The notes below the pieces were generated by a model, which did not search any database, was not told the DNA's origin, and saw only the letters and a list, made by a program, of their open reading frames with translations. A stretch of 64,000 nt of DNA from Pseudomonas sp. MM213 (GTDB lineage Bacteria > Pseudomonadota > Gammaproteobacteria > Pseudomonadales > Pseudomonadaceae). Where the stretch lies: the NCBI RefSeq assembly GCF_020423045.1, contig NZ_CP081943.1:434001-498000 (forward strand), given 5' to 3'. The position numbers and the translations under genes are program-made. How positions within the stretch are numbered: position 1 is the first letter of the stretch; each line of letters starts with the position of its first letter. Of the stretch, positions 44,163 to 53,298 are shown one piece after another.

Positions 44163-45323
44163 CTAAACGCGGCCGTGATAAGCCGCGTCGAAAATGCTGG
44201 CCACACCGAGCTTGGTCAATGGCAGGGGATTGCCGCTGGCCGAGGGATCGACAATCGCCATGTCCGCGATCAGGTCGGCCTGCCGGTCATCCACGCCCAA
44301 CTCAACCAGCGTGTGCGGCACGCCGATGTCTTTGCGCAGCTTGAGCACGAAGGCCAGAAAACTGTCGAAGCCGGGGGAGGGCAGGCGCAGATAAGCCGCG
44401 AGGCGGATGATGCGTTCCTCGATGGCCGGGCGATTGAACTGCAACACATACGGCATGAACGTGGCATTGGTCATGCCGTGATGGGTGTCGTACAGCGCGC
44501 CCACCGGATGCGAGAGCGCGTGCATTCCACCGAGGCCTTTCTGGAACGCGGTGGCGCCCATCGCGGCGGCGGCGAGCATGTGTGCGCGCGCTTCGAGGTC
44601 CGAAGGTGTGTGCACAGCGCGCACCAGAGCGTTGGCCACCAGGCGCATGCCTTCCACCGCAATGCCGTCGGCCAGCGGGTGAAAACCGGGAGCGCAATAC
44701 GCCTCCAGGCAATGGGCGAACGCGTCCATGCCGGTGCCGGCGGTGACTTTTGCCGGCATGCCGACGGTGAGTGCCGGATCGCTGATGACCACGCGCGGCA
44801 TCATTTTCGGGTGGAAGATGATGCGTTTGGTGTGCGTGCGCTCGTCGATGATCACCGCCGCACGGCCGACTTCGGAACCGGTTCCCGCTGTGGTCGGCAC
44901 GGCAATCACCGGGGCGATGTGGCTGTCGTCGGCTCGGGTCCAATAGTCGCCGATGTCTTCGAAATCCCACACCGGTCGGGTCTGGCCGCTCATGAACGCG
45001 ATGAGCTTGCCCATGTCCAGGCCGCTGCCACCGCCGAAGGCAACCACGCCATCGTGCTGGCCGGTGCGCCAGGCTTCGAGCCCACCGGCCAGGTTGGCCT
45101 CGACCGGATTGGGCTTGAGGTCACAAAACAGCGCGACGCCAAGGCCGGCGGCGCGCAACGCATCCACCGCCGCCGTGGTGATCGCCGCACGCCCCAGGCC
45201 GCTGTCGGTGACCAGCAACGGGCGTTGGATACCCTGGCTGCGGCAGATCTCGGCCAGCTCGGCGATGCGCCCGACACCGAAGCGAATGCTGGTGGGGTAG
45301 TTCCAGTTTCCAGTCAGGTTCAT
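44163..45323 (-). CDS. Iron-containing (group III) alcohol dehydrogenase
   Basis: The 386-residue NAD(P)-dependent dehydrogenase has VAFGGGSGLDMGKLIAF, VPTTAGTGSEVGRAAVI and metal ligands in DAFAHCLEAYCAPGFHPLAD and GGMHALSHPVGALYDTHHG. The family oxidises primary alcohols or reduces aldehydes. Its stop and start are within a few bases to about 100 bases of the permease and aldehyde dehydrogenase genes, so it probably makes the aldehyde used by the latter. Confidence 0.92.
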   Translation of the reverse strand: MNLTGNWNYPTSIRFGVGRIAELAEICRSQGIQRPLLVTDSGLGRAAITTAAVDALRAAGLGVALFCDLKPNPVEANLAGGLEAWRTGQHDGVVAFGGGSGLDMGKLIAFMSGQTRPVWDFEDIGDYWTRADDSHIAPVIAVPTTAGTGSEVGRAAVIIDERTHTKRIIFHPKMMPRVVISDPALTVGMPAKVTAGTGMDAFAHCLEAYCAPGFHPLADGIAVEGMRLVANALVRAVHTPSDLEARAHMLAAAAMGATAFQKGLGGMHALSHPVGALYDTHHGMTNATFMPYVLQFNRPAIEERIIRLAAYLRLPSPGFDSFLAFVLKLRKDIGVPHTLVELGVDDRQADLIADMAIVDPSASGNPLPLTKLGVASIFDAAYHGRV

Positions 45324-45326
45324 GGC

Positions 45327-46718
45327 CTACACCTCGTGGCGCAGATGAAAGGATTTGGCGCGGGTCAGGTGTTCGTAGCCCAGGCGCGACAGGGTGACGC
45401 CGCGTCCGCTGTTCTTGACCCCGGTCCAGGCCAGCGCCGGGTCGAGGTAATCGCAGCGGTTCATGAATACGGTGCCGGTGGCGATCTCGTTGCCGAGGCG
45501 TTCGGCGGCGGCGAGGTCCTCGGTCCAGATCGACGCGCTGAGTCCGAACTCACTGTCGTTCATCAAGGCGATGGCTTCTTCGTCGCCAGTCACCGGCATG
45601 ATGCCGACCACAGGGCCGAAGCTTTCGTCGCGCATCACCGACATTTCATGAGTGACGTCCACCAGTACCTGCGGCGCCAGGTAGGCGCTGCCCGGTGCGT
45701 CGGCGGGAAACGCCTTCGGATCGATCAGCGCTTTGGCGCCCTCGGCCAGTGCGTCGGCAATCTGTCCGCGAACAAAGTCTGCGGCGGCCGGCGAGACCAT
45801 CGGACCCAGCGTGGTGGCTTCGTCCAGCGGGTTGCCCAACACGTACTGGCGAGTCAGATCGGCGAAGCGCTCGACGAAGGCGGGATAGATTTTCTCGTCC
45901 ACATAGATGCGCTCGACCGCACAGCAGCTTTGCCCGGAGTTGAAGAAGCTGCCGTCCACCAGGTTTTCCACGGCGTGTTCGAGATTGGCGTCGACGCGAA
46001 CGTAGGCCGGGTCTTTGCCGCCGAGCTCCAGGCCCATGCCGATGAAATCCGTGATGGCGGCTTGTTGGACTTGCAGGCCAGCGTCCACCGAACCCGTGAA
46101 GTTCACCTGTTGTACGTCGCCAGTGACGATGGCTACTGCGGTACTGGCATGACTGAGCAACAGGTTCTGGAACAACCCTTCAGGCAGATTGGCCCGGCGA
46201 AAAGCTTCAGCGAAACGCTCGCCGACCAGCAGGGTTTGCGAGGCGTGTTTGAGGATGACGCTGTTGCCCGCCATCAACGCCGGAATAATCGTGTTGACGG
46301 CGGTCAGGTAGGGGTAATTCCACGGGGCGATCACGAGCACCGTACCTAGCGGCTCGCGCTTGATGTAACGCCGAAAACCCGCGACCGGTGCAGGCTCTAT
46401 GGCTGCAAGCGCTTCGGGCGCAATAGCGATCATGTGCCGGGCTCGCTCTTCGAAACCGCGCAGCTCGCCAGCGCCATAACGCACCGGTCGACCCATTTGC
46501 CAGGCCAGCTCCGGCACGATTTCATCTTTCATGGCGAGCATCGCGTCCACAGCGGCACTGCAAAAAGTTGCGCGCTCGCTCAGTGGTCGGCGCTTCCATT
46601 GCGCCTGGGCCGTTGCAGCCGCCTCAAGCGCCTGAAGGAGCCGGGCGGTATCTATTTGTTGGCGCTCGACGTACACCCGGCCATCGACCGGAGAAATAAG
46701 CTGAATCTTCGCAGTCAT
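45327..46718 (-). CDS. Aldehyde dehydrogenase
   Basis: The 463-residue NAD(P)-dependent enzyme has the catalytic Glu in LELGGKDPAYVR and the catalytic Cys in NSGQSCCAVERIY; APWNYPYLTAVNTIIPAL binds the cofactor. The start MTAKIQLISPVDG is chosen because the upstream frame overlaps the glutamine synthetase-like gene. It is 3 bases from the alcohol dehydrogenase and 7 bases from the synthetase-like gene, so they form one operon. Confidence 0.92.
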   Translation of the reverse strand: MTAKIQLISPVDGRVYVERQQIDTARLLQALEAAATAQAQWKRRPLSERATFCSAAVDAMLAMKDEIVPELAWQMGRPVRYGAGELRGFEERARHMIAIAPEALAAIEPAPVAGFRRYIKREPLGTVLVIAPWNYPYLTAVNTIIPALMAGNSVILKHASQTLLVGERFAEAFRRANLPEGLFQNLLLSHASTAVAIVTGDVQQVNFTGSVDAGLQVQQAAITDFIGMGLELGGKDPAYVRVDANLEHAVENLVDGSFFNSGQSCCAVERIYVDEKIYPAFVERFADLTRQYVLGNPLDEATTLGPMVSPAAADFVRGQIADALAEGAKALIDPKAFPADAPGSAYLAPQVLVDVTHEMSVMRDESFGPVVGIMPVTGDEEAIALMNDSEFGLSASIWTEDLAAAERLGNEIATGTVFMNRCDYLDPALAWTGVKNSGRGVTLSRLGYEHLTRAKSFHLRHEV

Positions 46719-46725
46719 GGTGTGC

Positions 46726-48099
46726 TCAATAGCGCTCGAAGCCGCGCTGCAGTTCCCAGTCGGTGATCCGCCGGTCGTACTCTTTCTGCTCCCACTCGGC
46801 GGTGTGCACGTAGTGATCGACCACTTCATCGCCGAACGCCTCGCGCAACATGCTCGACCCCTTGAGGGCGGAGCAGGCATCGCGCAGGGTTTTCGAGACT
46901 TCCGGCAAGTGCTCATCGAGGTAGGCATCGCCCTCGAACGGCGCCGCGAGTTCGAGCTTCTCGTCGATCCCGGCCAGGCCCGCCGCGATCAGCGCGGCGA
47001 AGGCCAGATAAGGGTTGAGGTCGGCGCCGCCGATGCGGCATTCGATGCGGATGGATTTGCTGCCTTCGGCACACAAACGAAAGCCGGCGGTGCGATTGTC
47101 GCGGCTCCATACCGCCCGCGTCGGCGCGAAAGTGCCGGCCTGGAAGCGCTTGTACGAATTGATGTAGGGCGCCAGAAAACAGGTGATGTCGTGGGCGTAC
47201 TTGAGCTGCCCGGCGACCCAGGCGCGCATCAGTTTCGACATGCCGAACTCGGCTTTGGCGTCGTAGAACAATGGCTTCTTGGCGTTCTTGTCCCACAGCG
47301 AATTATGGATATGGCTGCTGGACCCGGCGGCGTCATAGCGCCACTTGGCCATGAACGTAATCGCCTTGCCTTGCAGCTGCGCGATCTCTTTGCAGGCATG
47401 CTTGATGATGACGTGGTGGTCGGCCATGGTCATGGCATCGGCGTAACGAATGTTGATTTCTTCCTGGCCGGGGCCCCATTCGCCTTTTGAGTTTTCCACG
47501 GGAATGCCCGACGCTTGCAGATGCTTGCGAATCGCCCGCAGCACCGGTTCCTCGCGAGTGGTCTGGAGGATGTTGTAATCCTCGATGTAATGCCCGGCGG
47601 TTTTCGGTTGGTGATAGTTGCGCTGGTGGATCGCCTCGTAGCTCTCATCGAACAGGTAGAACTCAAGCTCCGAAGCGAACATGCCGGTGTAGCCCCGTTC
47701 ACGCAGGCGCTCGACCTGTTTTTTCAGAATTGCCCGCGGGCTGTGGGGCAAGTCCTTGCGATGGTGATGATCGAGCACATCGCAGAGCACCAGCGCCGTG
47801 CATTCCAGCCAGGGCACGCGCCGCAGCGTGGACATGTCCGGTTTGAGGACGAAGTCGCCATAGCCTTTGCTCCAACTGGCTGCGGCGTAACCCGGCACCG
47901 GTTCCATGTCGATGTCGTCGGCCAGCAGGTAATTGCAGCAGTGGGTTTCTTCGTGGCCGCTGTCGATAAAAAACTCGACCTGGAAGCGCTTGCCCACCAG
48001 GCGTCCCTGCATGTCGACCATGCAGACCAATACGGTGTCGATTTCGCCAGCGGCAGCCGCGCGCTTGAGTGCATCAAAGCTGAGGAGGGGCTCGGTCAT
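46726..48099 (-). CDS. Glutamine synthetase-like gamma-glutamylamine ligase
   Basis: The 457-residue protein has the GS beta-grasp and catalytic domains: ASELEFYLFDES (metal Glu pair), GPGQEEINIRYADAM, FMAKWRYDAAGSSSHIHNSLWD and NRTAGFRLCAEGSKSIRIECRIGGADLNPYLAF. It is the GlnT/PuuA-like class, shorter than GlnA and without a clear adenylylation loop. Such enzymes join glutamate to an amine. The first gene of the cluster, it would activate an amine for the downstream dehydrogenases. Confidence 0.87.
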   Translation of the reverse strand: MTEPLLSFDALKRAAAAGEIDTVLVCMVDMQGRLVGKRFQVEFFIDSGHEETHCCNYLLADDIDMEPVPGYAAASWSKGYGDFVLKPDMSTLRRVPWLECTALVLCDVLDHHHRKDLPHSPRAILKKQVERLRERGYTGMFASELEFYLFDESYEAIHQRNYHQPKTAGHYIEDYNILQTTREEPVLRAIRKHLQASGIPVENSKGEWGPGQEEINIRYADAMTMADHHVIIKHACKEIAQLQGKAITFMAKWRYDAAGSSSHIHNSLWDKNAKKPLFYDAKAEFGMSKLMRAWVAGQLKYAHDITCFLAPYINSYKRFQAGTFAPTRAVWSRDNRTAGFRLCAEGSKSIRIECRIGGADLNPYLAFAALIAAGLAGIDEKLELAAPFEGDAYLDEHLPEVSKTLRDACSALKGSSMLREAFGDEVVDHYVHTAEWEQKEYDRRITDWELQRGFERY

Positions 48100-48258
48100 C
48101 ACGTCAATCCTGCGTGAAAGGGTTGGGCCTGTCTGAGATAGCTGTTGCAGACGCTCTCCAGAACAACCAAAACCCTGCAGAATCGAGCATCGTGAGCAAT
48201 AAGCTGATCCAAGCTTAGCCTACTGTTGAAAACTGCAAGTCCTTATGAGCCGCTAAAT

Positions 48259-48744
48259 TCACAGCTTGTAGCCAATCTGCCGCAACAGGTTTTTGCGCCA
48301 CAGAATGTCTTCGTCGCCTTCAATTTCCTTGGCGCAAAAGCCATCCACCACACCCAGAATCGCGCGTCCCTGTGCTGTCTCGGCGAGCACCACTTCAGTG
48401 GGGTTGGCGGTTGCGCAAAAGATCCGGCACACCTCTGGAACCGTCTTGACCGTGTTCAATATGTTCAGCGGGTAGAAGCCGTCACCCAGGAAGATGATGA
48501 AGCTGTGCCCGGCGCCGATGGCTTGGGCATTGCTCTGGGCCAGTTTGATCATGGCGGGATCGGTGCCGGACCAGCGCACCATGCATTTGCCCGAGGCTTC
48601 GCAAAAAGCCACGCCGAAGCGGATGCCTGGCACTGCGTTGATCAACGCTTCGTGAATGTCCTCGACGGATTTGATGAAGTGGGTCTGGCCCAGGATGAAA
48701 TTCGTGTCTTGCGGCTTATCGATTTTCTGCGTGATGAGTTGCAT
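48259..48744 (-). CDS. Adenosine-specific kinase family protein (PF04008)
   Basis: The 161-residue protein belongs to the small family named after an archaeal adenosine-binding member: NFILGQTHFIKSVEDIHEALINAVPGIRFG, FCEASGKCMVRWSGTD and CRIFCATANPTEVVLAETAQGR. Its activity in bacteria is not established to my knowledge. AAAGGAGGTG lies 6 bases before the ATG at 48744, which fixes the start. It stands alone. Confidence 0.85.
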   Translation of the reverse strand: MQLITQKIDKPQDTNFILGQTHFIKSVEDIHEALINAVPGIRFGVAFCEASGKCMVRWSGTDPAMIKLAQSNAQAIGAGHSFIIFLGDGFYPLNILNTVKTVPEVCRIFCATANPTEVVLAETAQGRAILGVVDGFCAKEIEGDEDILWRKNLLRQIGYKL

Positions 48745-48929
48745 CTCGAACACCTCCTTTCACGACGGTGTTGCCAGGGGCTGGCAACCGTTCAAGTCTC
48801 ACGATTCATTTTAGGAGATTCGCGCCCAGGCCGACGCTTGAGCGACCGGCGCACGTCGGGCGGCGGTAATCGGGTAAGGTAGGCGCGAAAATGCACCGGG
48901 TGCGCCGATTGACTTCACTGGAACCGAAC

Positions 48930-49319
48930 ATGATGAAAGCTGTAACCCTCACCTTCGTCCTTTCACTGACCGCAGGGGCATTTTGCTCGCCGGCGGCAGC
49001 GGCGGGGGATGCTGAGGCCGGGGCGAAACTGTTCACGCGGATCTGCGGCGGCTGTCATCAAGTGGGCGAGTCGGCGCGGGGCGGCTTCGGCCCGCAACTC
49101 AATGGCATTTTCGGCCGTCCCTCGGGAAGTGTGACGGACTACCAGTACTCCGACGCGATGAAATCCGCCGGCATTGTCTGGACGCGCGAGACACTGACGG
49201 CTTACCTCGAAGCGCCGAAGAAAGTGGTGCCCGGCACCCGGATGATTTTCTGGGGGCTCAGCGATCCGCAGAAGATCGAGGATGTGCTGGCGTACTTGCA
49301 GACGTTTCAGCCGCAGTAA
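48930..49319 (+). CDS. Class I c-type cytochrome
   Basis: The 129-residue periplasmic electron carrier has a signal peptide (MKAVTLTFVLSLTAGAFCSPAAAAG), the heme-binding motif CGGCH near residue 50 and the axial methionine in GTRMIFWGLSDPQ. The fold FGPQLNGIFGRPSG matches cytochrome c2/c550-type proteins. ATG codons at 48930 and 48933 are both usable. No oxidase or dehydrogenase partner is adjacent. Confidence 0.92.
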   Translation: MMKAVTLTFVLSLTAGAFCSPAAAAGDAEAGAKLFTRICGGCHQVGESARGGFGPQLNGIFGRPSGSVTDYQYSDAMKSAGIVWTRETLTAYLEAPKKVVPGTRMIFWGLSDPQKIEDVLAYLQTFQPQ

Positions 49320-49334
49320 TCGAATGCGTCGTTG

Positions 49335-49356
49335 AAATGTACGTCGATGTACATTT
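49335..49356. promoter_or_regulatory. Candidate TetR operator AAATGTAC-N6-GTACATTT
   Basis: Perfect 8-bp arms are at 49335-49342 and 49349-49356, 67 bases before the TetR start at 49423. A further TTTTGTGTAC half-site follows. The same arms recur at 53032-53075 before the flavoenzyme gene. Confidence 0.7.
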
Positions 49357-49422
49357 TGTGTACGCGCGAGGGCGTGCAGCGTAGAGTGGAGCGACATTTT
49401 CAGAACACGGTGGTACCCGAGG

Positions 49423-50130
49423 ATGTCGCAGACAGGAAAGACACGGACCAAGGCACAGGACGCCGGCTGGCGCGGCTCGGTCAATGGCTGGCTGGACGCC
49501 GCCTACGATGCCCTCAAGGAATCCGGTGTGGACGCGGTGCGCGTGATGCCGCTGGCCAAGCGGCTGAACCTGTCGCGCACCAGTTTCTATTGGTTCTATG
49601 AAGATCGCGAGCAACTGCTGGCGGCGCTCCTGACCCGCTGGCGCGACAAGAACACCGGCGGGCTGATCAGCCAGTGCGAGAGTTACGCCGAAAGCATTTC
49701 CGAAGCCATCCTCAACGTTTTCGAATGCTGGGTGAACCCTGAGCTGTTCGACTCGCAGTTCGAGTTTGCCGTGCGCAGTTGGGCGTTGCAGTCCGCCGAG
49801 GTGGCCGACGAAATCGCCGCGGCTGACGAGGCGCGGATCAATGCCCTGGCCGGCATGTTTCGCCGGTTCGGCTACGAGACCGACGCCGCCGATGCACGGG
49901 CCAGGACGATCTACCTCACGCAGATCGGCTACATCTCGATGAAAACCACTGAGGACATCGTCGTGCGTTTCCGGCGCATTCCGCAGTACGTCACGGTGTT
50001 TACCGGCAAGGCACCGAAGCGTCGCGAGCTCGACCGTTTTTTTGGCAAGTTCGGCTACGCGGAAAAAGAGCCGGGTGTTTTCGTGTCGCTGGTCGACACC
50101 TTCGAGGAGGCGACGCCCGATGCCGAATAG
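49423..50130 (+). CDS. TetR-family regulator of the betaine/N-methylproline region
   Basis: The 235-residue protein has a TetR helix-turn-helix (LDAAYDALKESGVDAVRVMPLAKRLNLSRTSFYWFYEDREQLL) and an all-helical ligand domain. It is preceded by a palindrome likely to be its operator and overlaps the start of the pyrroline-5-carboxylate reductase-like gene by 11 bases. The same operator motif precedes the N-methylproline demethylase-like gene, suggesting it controls all of them. Confidence 0.9.
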   Translation: MSQTGKTRTKAQDAGWRGSVNGWLDAAYDALKESGVDAVRVMPLAKRLNLSRTSFYWFYEDREQLLAALLTRWRDKNTGGLISQCESYAESISEAILNVFECWVNPELFDSQFEFAVRSWALQSAEVADEIAAADEARINALAGMFRRFGYETDAADARARTIYLTQIGYISMKTTEDIVVRFRRIPQYVTVFTGKAPKRRELDRFFGKFGYAEKEPGVFVSLVDTFEEATPDAE

Positions 50131-50896
50131 AACCCTGGGCATCATCGGCGGCACCGGCTGGTTGGGCCGTTCAATCGCTGACGCGGTGCTGGAAAGCGGC
50201 TTCATCGCTGCCGATTGCCTGCTGATTTCGAACCGTTCCGGCAGCAGCACGTTCGGGCCAGACGTGCGGGTGCTGGCGGATAACCAGGCGCTGGTTGAAC
50301 TTAGCGACGTCGTGGTGCTGTCGATCCGCCCGGAGCAATTTCGTGAACTGCAGATCGACGCCCGGGGCAAACGGGTGATTTCACTGATGGCCGGTGTTCC
50401 TGCGTCGACCATCAGCGCCGCCACTGGTGCGCAAGTCTTGGTGCGGGCGATGCCGAATGCAGCCGTGGAAATCCGCCAGTCGTACACGCCTTGGTACAAC
50501 GCCGGTGAGTTGAGCGAACAGGACCGCGAGTGGGTGCAACGACTTTTTGAATGCGTCGGTTCGGCGGACGAAGTGCCCAATGAGGATTGCATCGATTACC
50601 TCAGTGCACTGTCCGGCACCGGGCCTGCTTTCCCGGCCATGCTTTACAGGGCGCTGGTTGAATCGGCGGTGGTCGCGGGGATTCCCGAGGCGATCGCACA
50701 ACGTGCCGCGCACGGCGTGGTGGTGGGTGGCGGTCAGCTACTGGCCAGCCGCGATCCCCTGCAAATGATCGACGCCCTCATGGCTTATCGCGGTGTGACG
50801 GCAGCGGCGTTGCAGTCGATGGCTGATCAACATATCGACGCCATCGTGGGCCAGGCTGTGCAGGCCGGTGCGGCTGTCGCCCGACGCGGGATGTAA
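50120..50896 (+). CDS. Pyrroline-5-carboxylate reductase-like protein
   Basis: The 258-residue protein has the ProC Rossmann start (LGIIGGTGWLGRSIADAVLESG), VRAMPNAAVEIRQSYT and the C-terminal YLSALSGTGPAFPAM helix that forms the dimer and binds substrate. It reduces pyrroline-5-carboxylate or a related cyclic imine. GAGGAGG lies 10 bases before the ATG at 50120. It is translationally coupled to the TetR gene and is probably a paralogue of the housekeeping proC. Confidence 0.85.
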   Translation: MPNRTLGIIGGTGWLGRSIADAVLESGFIAADCLLISNRSGSSTFGPDVRVLADNQALVELSDVVVLSIRPEQFRELQIDARGKRVISLMAGVPASTISAATGAQVLVRAMPNAAVEIRQSYTPWYNAGELSEQDREWVQRLFECVGSADEVPNEDCIDYLSALSGTGPAFPAMLYRALVESAVVAGIPEAIAQRAAHGVVVGGGQLLASRDPLQMIDALMAYRGVTAAALQSMADQHIDAIVGQAVQAGAAVARRGM

Positions 50897-50922
50897 AAAA
50901 AAGAGGGAGCAAAAGCTCCCTC
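50895..50922 (-). terminator. Terminator for the minus-strand flavoenzyme gene
   Basis: A perfect 8-bp stem GAGGGAGC-AAAA-GCTCCCTC (50903-50922) is followed on the minus strand by a run of T (complement of 50895-50902). It abuts the stop of the convergent reductase gene. Confidence 0.88.
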
Positions 50923-50941
50923 GATTGATGCTTGGCGAGGT

Positions 50942-52978
50942 TCAGATTTCCTTCACCAATCGCAAGGCATCGTAGATCGCCGCATGCGTGTTGCGGGCCG
51001 CCACGGCGTCACCGATCCTGAACAGCTGGAAACGCCCTTGAGGGTTGGTGACGATGTGCTGCGCGTGACCGGCAATCAGGTCGTGCTGTTCCACCGCGCC
51101 GCCATTGCTTGAGTGAGGGCGAAGATCGAAATACAGGTCGTCCAGCGGCAGCGTGCCGTGGTTGACCACGACCTGATCGACGACACGCTGTTTGTTGACC
51201 TTGCCGTAGTCGCTGCCGAAGGTCGCGACCAGCTTGCCATCGCGCTTTTCCACCGACTCGACGCGGTACGTGACGGTAAAAGTGACGTCGAGGTCTTGCA
51301 GGCTGCGCATGTAGGGCACCAGGTTCATCGCCATCACTTCCGGCGCAAACGCACGGTCGGGCGTGACGATCTCCACGGTCGCGCCGCTTTGTGCGATGAC
51401 TTCGGCAGCCTGCAAGGCGGCATGGTCGCCGGCATCATCGAAAATCAGCACGTTGCGGCCAGGCTTGATGTCGCCGGAAATAATGTCCCAGGTCGACACC
51501 ACCAGTTCGTTGCCTCGGGCAAGGACCTCGGTGTCGGGCAGGCCTCCGGTCGCGACGATGACCACGTCCGGCTCGTGGGCCAGCACGGTGTCGGCTTCCG
51601 CCCAGGTGTTGAAGTGAAACTTCACGCCAAGGCGCTCGCACTGCGCCATTCGCCAGTCGATGATGCCGATCATTTCGCGGCGGCGTTCGTTCAGGGACGT
51701 CAGCCGGATCTGCCCGCCGGGCCGGTCCGCCGCCTCCAGCACAGTGACGTCGTGGCCGCGCTCGCCAGCCACCCGTGCAGCTTCCAGCCCGGCGGGGCCG
51801 GTGCCGATGATCAGCACTTTGCGTTGGCGCGGCGCCTTGGGGATTTCGTGGGGCATGGTGGTTTCGCGACCGGTCGCCGCGTTGTGTATGCAGTAGGCGG
51901 CGCCGCCCTGATAGATCCGGTCCAGGCAATAGTTCGCGCCTACGCAAGGGCGGATGTCTTCCTCGCGCTTCTCGATGATCTTGCGCACGATATGCGGATC
52001 GGTCATGTGCGCGCGGGTCATGCCCACCATGTCGACCTTGCCCGAGGCAATCGCGTAGCGCGCCGTGGCGACGTCGGGAATCTTCGCCGCGTGGAAGGTC
52101 GGGAAACCCGTCGAGGCGCGGATCTCACCGGCGAAATCAAGGTGCGGTGAGTTGCGCATGCCCTGGATCGGGATGACATCAGTCAGGCCCGCGTCGGTGT
52201 CGATATGGCCGCGCACCACGTTGAGGAAATCGATCAGCCCGCTGTCCTTGAGCATGTGCGACACCTGCATCCCTTCACTGGCGTTGAAGCCGCCCGGCAG
52301 CGTTTCGTCGCCGGTGTAGCGCACACCCAGCAGGAAGTTTTCGCCGACACGCTGGCGAATCCCGCGCAGGATGTCGAAGGTAAAGCGCATGCGGTTTTCC
52401 AGCGAGCCGCCATAAGGGCCGTCGAGATCGTTGGTCAGCGGCGACCAGAACTGATCCATCAAATGCCCGTAGGCCTGCAATTCGAGGCCGTCCATGCCGG
52501 CGGCCTGCATGCGTTCGGCCGCGTCCACGTAGTCCTTGATGATCCGCTCGATGTCCCAGTCTTCCATCTTCTTGGGGAACGAGCGGTGCGACGCCTCGCG
52601 ACGGTGCGAAGGCGAGACCACGGGCAACCAGTCGGCCTTGTCCCAGCGAGTGCGCCGGCCCAGGTGGGTCAACTGGATCATGACCGCGGCGCCATGTTCG
52701 TGGCATTCATCGGTCAGGTCCTTGAGCCATCCGACCACTTCGTCCTTGTAGGCCAGCACGTTGTTGAACACCGGCGGGCTGTCCCGGGAGACCGCCGCCG
52801 AGCCTGCCGTCATGGTCAGGGCAACCCCGGCCTTGGCGCGCTCGACGTGGTAGGCGCGATACAGCGCCTGGGGCATGCCGTCGATAGGGTAGGCCGGCTC
52901 GTGCGCCGTGGTCATGATCCGGTTTCTGAGGGTCAGGTGCTTGATCTTGTAGGGTTGCAGCAAGGGATCGCTGGACAT
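50942..52978 (-). CDS. NADH:flavin oxidoreductase, N-methylproline demethylase/dimethylglycine dehydrogenase type
   Basis: The 678-residue enzyme has an N-terminal OYE-type FMN barrel (PLLQPYKIKHLTLRNRIM; VGMTRAHMTDPH), a cysteine cluster for a 4Fe-4S centre (CVGANYCLDRIYQGGAAYC) and a C-terminal FAD/NAD domain (VLIIGTGPAGLEAARVAGERG). This is the architecture of DgcA and of StcD, the N-methylproline demethylase of proline-betaine catabolism. Start at 52978; a long upstream frame crosses the operator. The neighbouring reductase and betaine-binding protein favour N-methylproline as substrate. Confidence 0.85.
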   Translation of the reverse strand: MSSDPLLQPYKIKHLTLRNRIMTTAHEPAYPIDGMPQALYRAYHVERAKAGVALTMTAGSAAVSRDSPPVFNNVLAYKDEVVGWLKDLTDECHEHGAAVMIQLTHLGRRTRWDKADWLPVVSPSHRREASHRSFPKKMEDWDIERIIKDYVDAAERMQAAGMDGLELQAYGHLMDQFWSPLTNDLDGPYGGSLENRMRFTFDILRGIRQRVGENFLLGVRYTGDETLPGGFNASEGMQVSHMLKDSGLIDFLNVVRGHIDTDAGLTDVIPIQGMRNSPHLDFAGEIRASTGFPTFHAAKIPDVATARYAIASGKVDMVGMTRAHMTDPHIVRKIIEKREEDIRPCVGANYCLDRIYQGGAAYCIHNAATGRETTMPHEIPKAPRQRKVLIIGTGPAGLEAARVAGERGHDVTVLEAADRPGGQIRLTSLNERRREMIGIIDWRMAQCERLGVKFHFNTWAEADTVLAHEPDVVIVATGGLPDTEVLARGNELVVSTWDIISGDIKPGRNVLIFDDAGDHAALQAAEVIAQSGATVEIVTPDRAFAPEVMAMNLVPYMRSLQDLDVTFTVTYRVESVEKRDGKLVATFGSDYGKVNKQRVVDQVVVNHGTLPLDDLYFDLRPHSSNGGAVEQHDLIAGHAQHIVTNPQGRFQLFRIGDAVAARNTHAAIYDALRLVKEI

Positions 52979-53031
52979 CGTGGTGCGCTCCAAAGTGGGC
53001 TTCATCAGGCTCGGCGACTTGAAATTAGGAT

Positions 53032-53075
53032 AAATGTACATAGGTGTCAATTGCTCATGACACACGTGTACATTT
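53032..53075. promoter_or_regulatory. Paired operator sites with AAATGTAC arms
   Basis: AAATGTAC at 53032-53039 and its complement GTACATTT at 53068-53075 enclose GGTGTC...GACAC inner arms. Read inward, each half is AAATGTAC-N6-GTCA, so this looks like two inverted operators. They lie between the divergent flavoenzyme and binding-protein genes and match the palindrome before the TetR gene. The rest of the 320-base gap (52979-53298) shows nothing else. Confidence 0.65.
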
Positions 53076-53298
53076 TTCTTGCGCAACACAAAAGTCACCG
53101 ATAAGATCAGGCTCGAAAGGGTGCAGAGGAGCTACCGGACAGTCGTGCCTGGCACGATGTGAAAAAGGATTGCGAGGGATTCGGTGGAGAAGGGCTGTGC
53201 TGCCCGAATTCGAAGCAGCGAAGACTGCACTGTTCACGACCGTAAGGCCGTTCAAACGAAGACAACCTGCCTATCACCGTAAAATAGGAAGACGCCTG

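Noticed and set aside
44088..46349. A 753-codon open frame on the plus strand
   Set aside because: It lies antisense to the alcohol and aldehyde dehydrogenase genes, which have clear catalytic motifs; GC-rich coding gives long open antisense frames.
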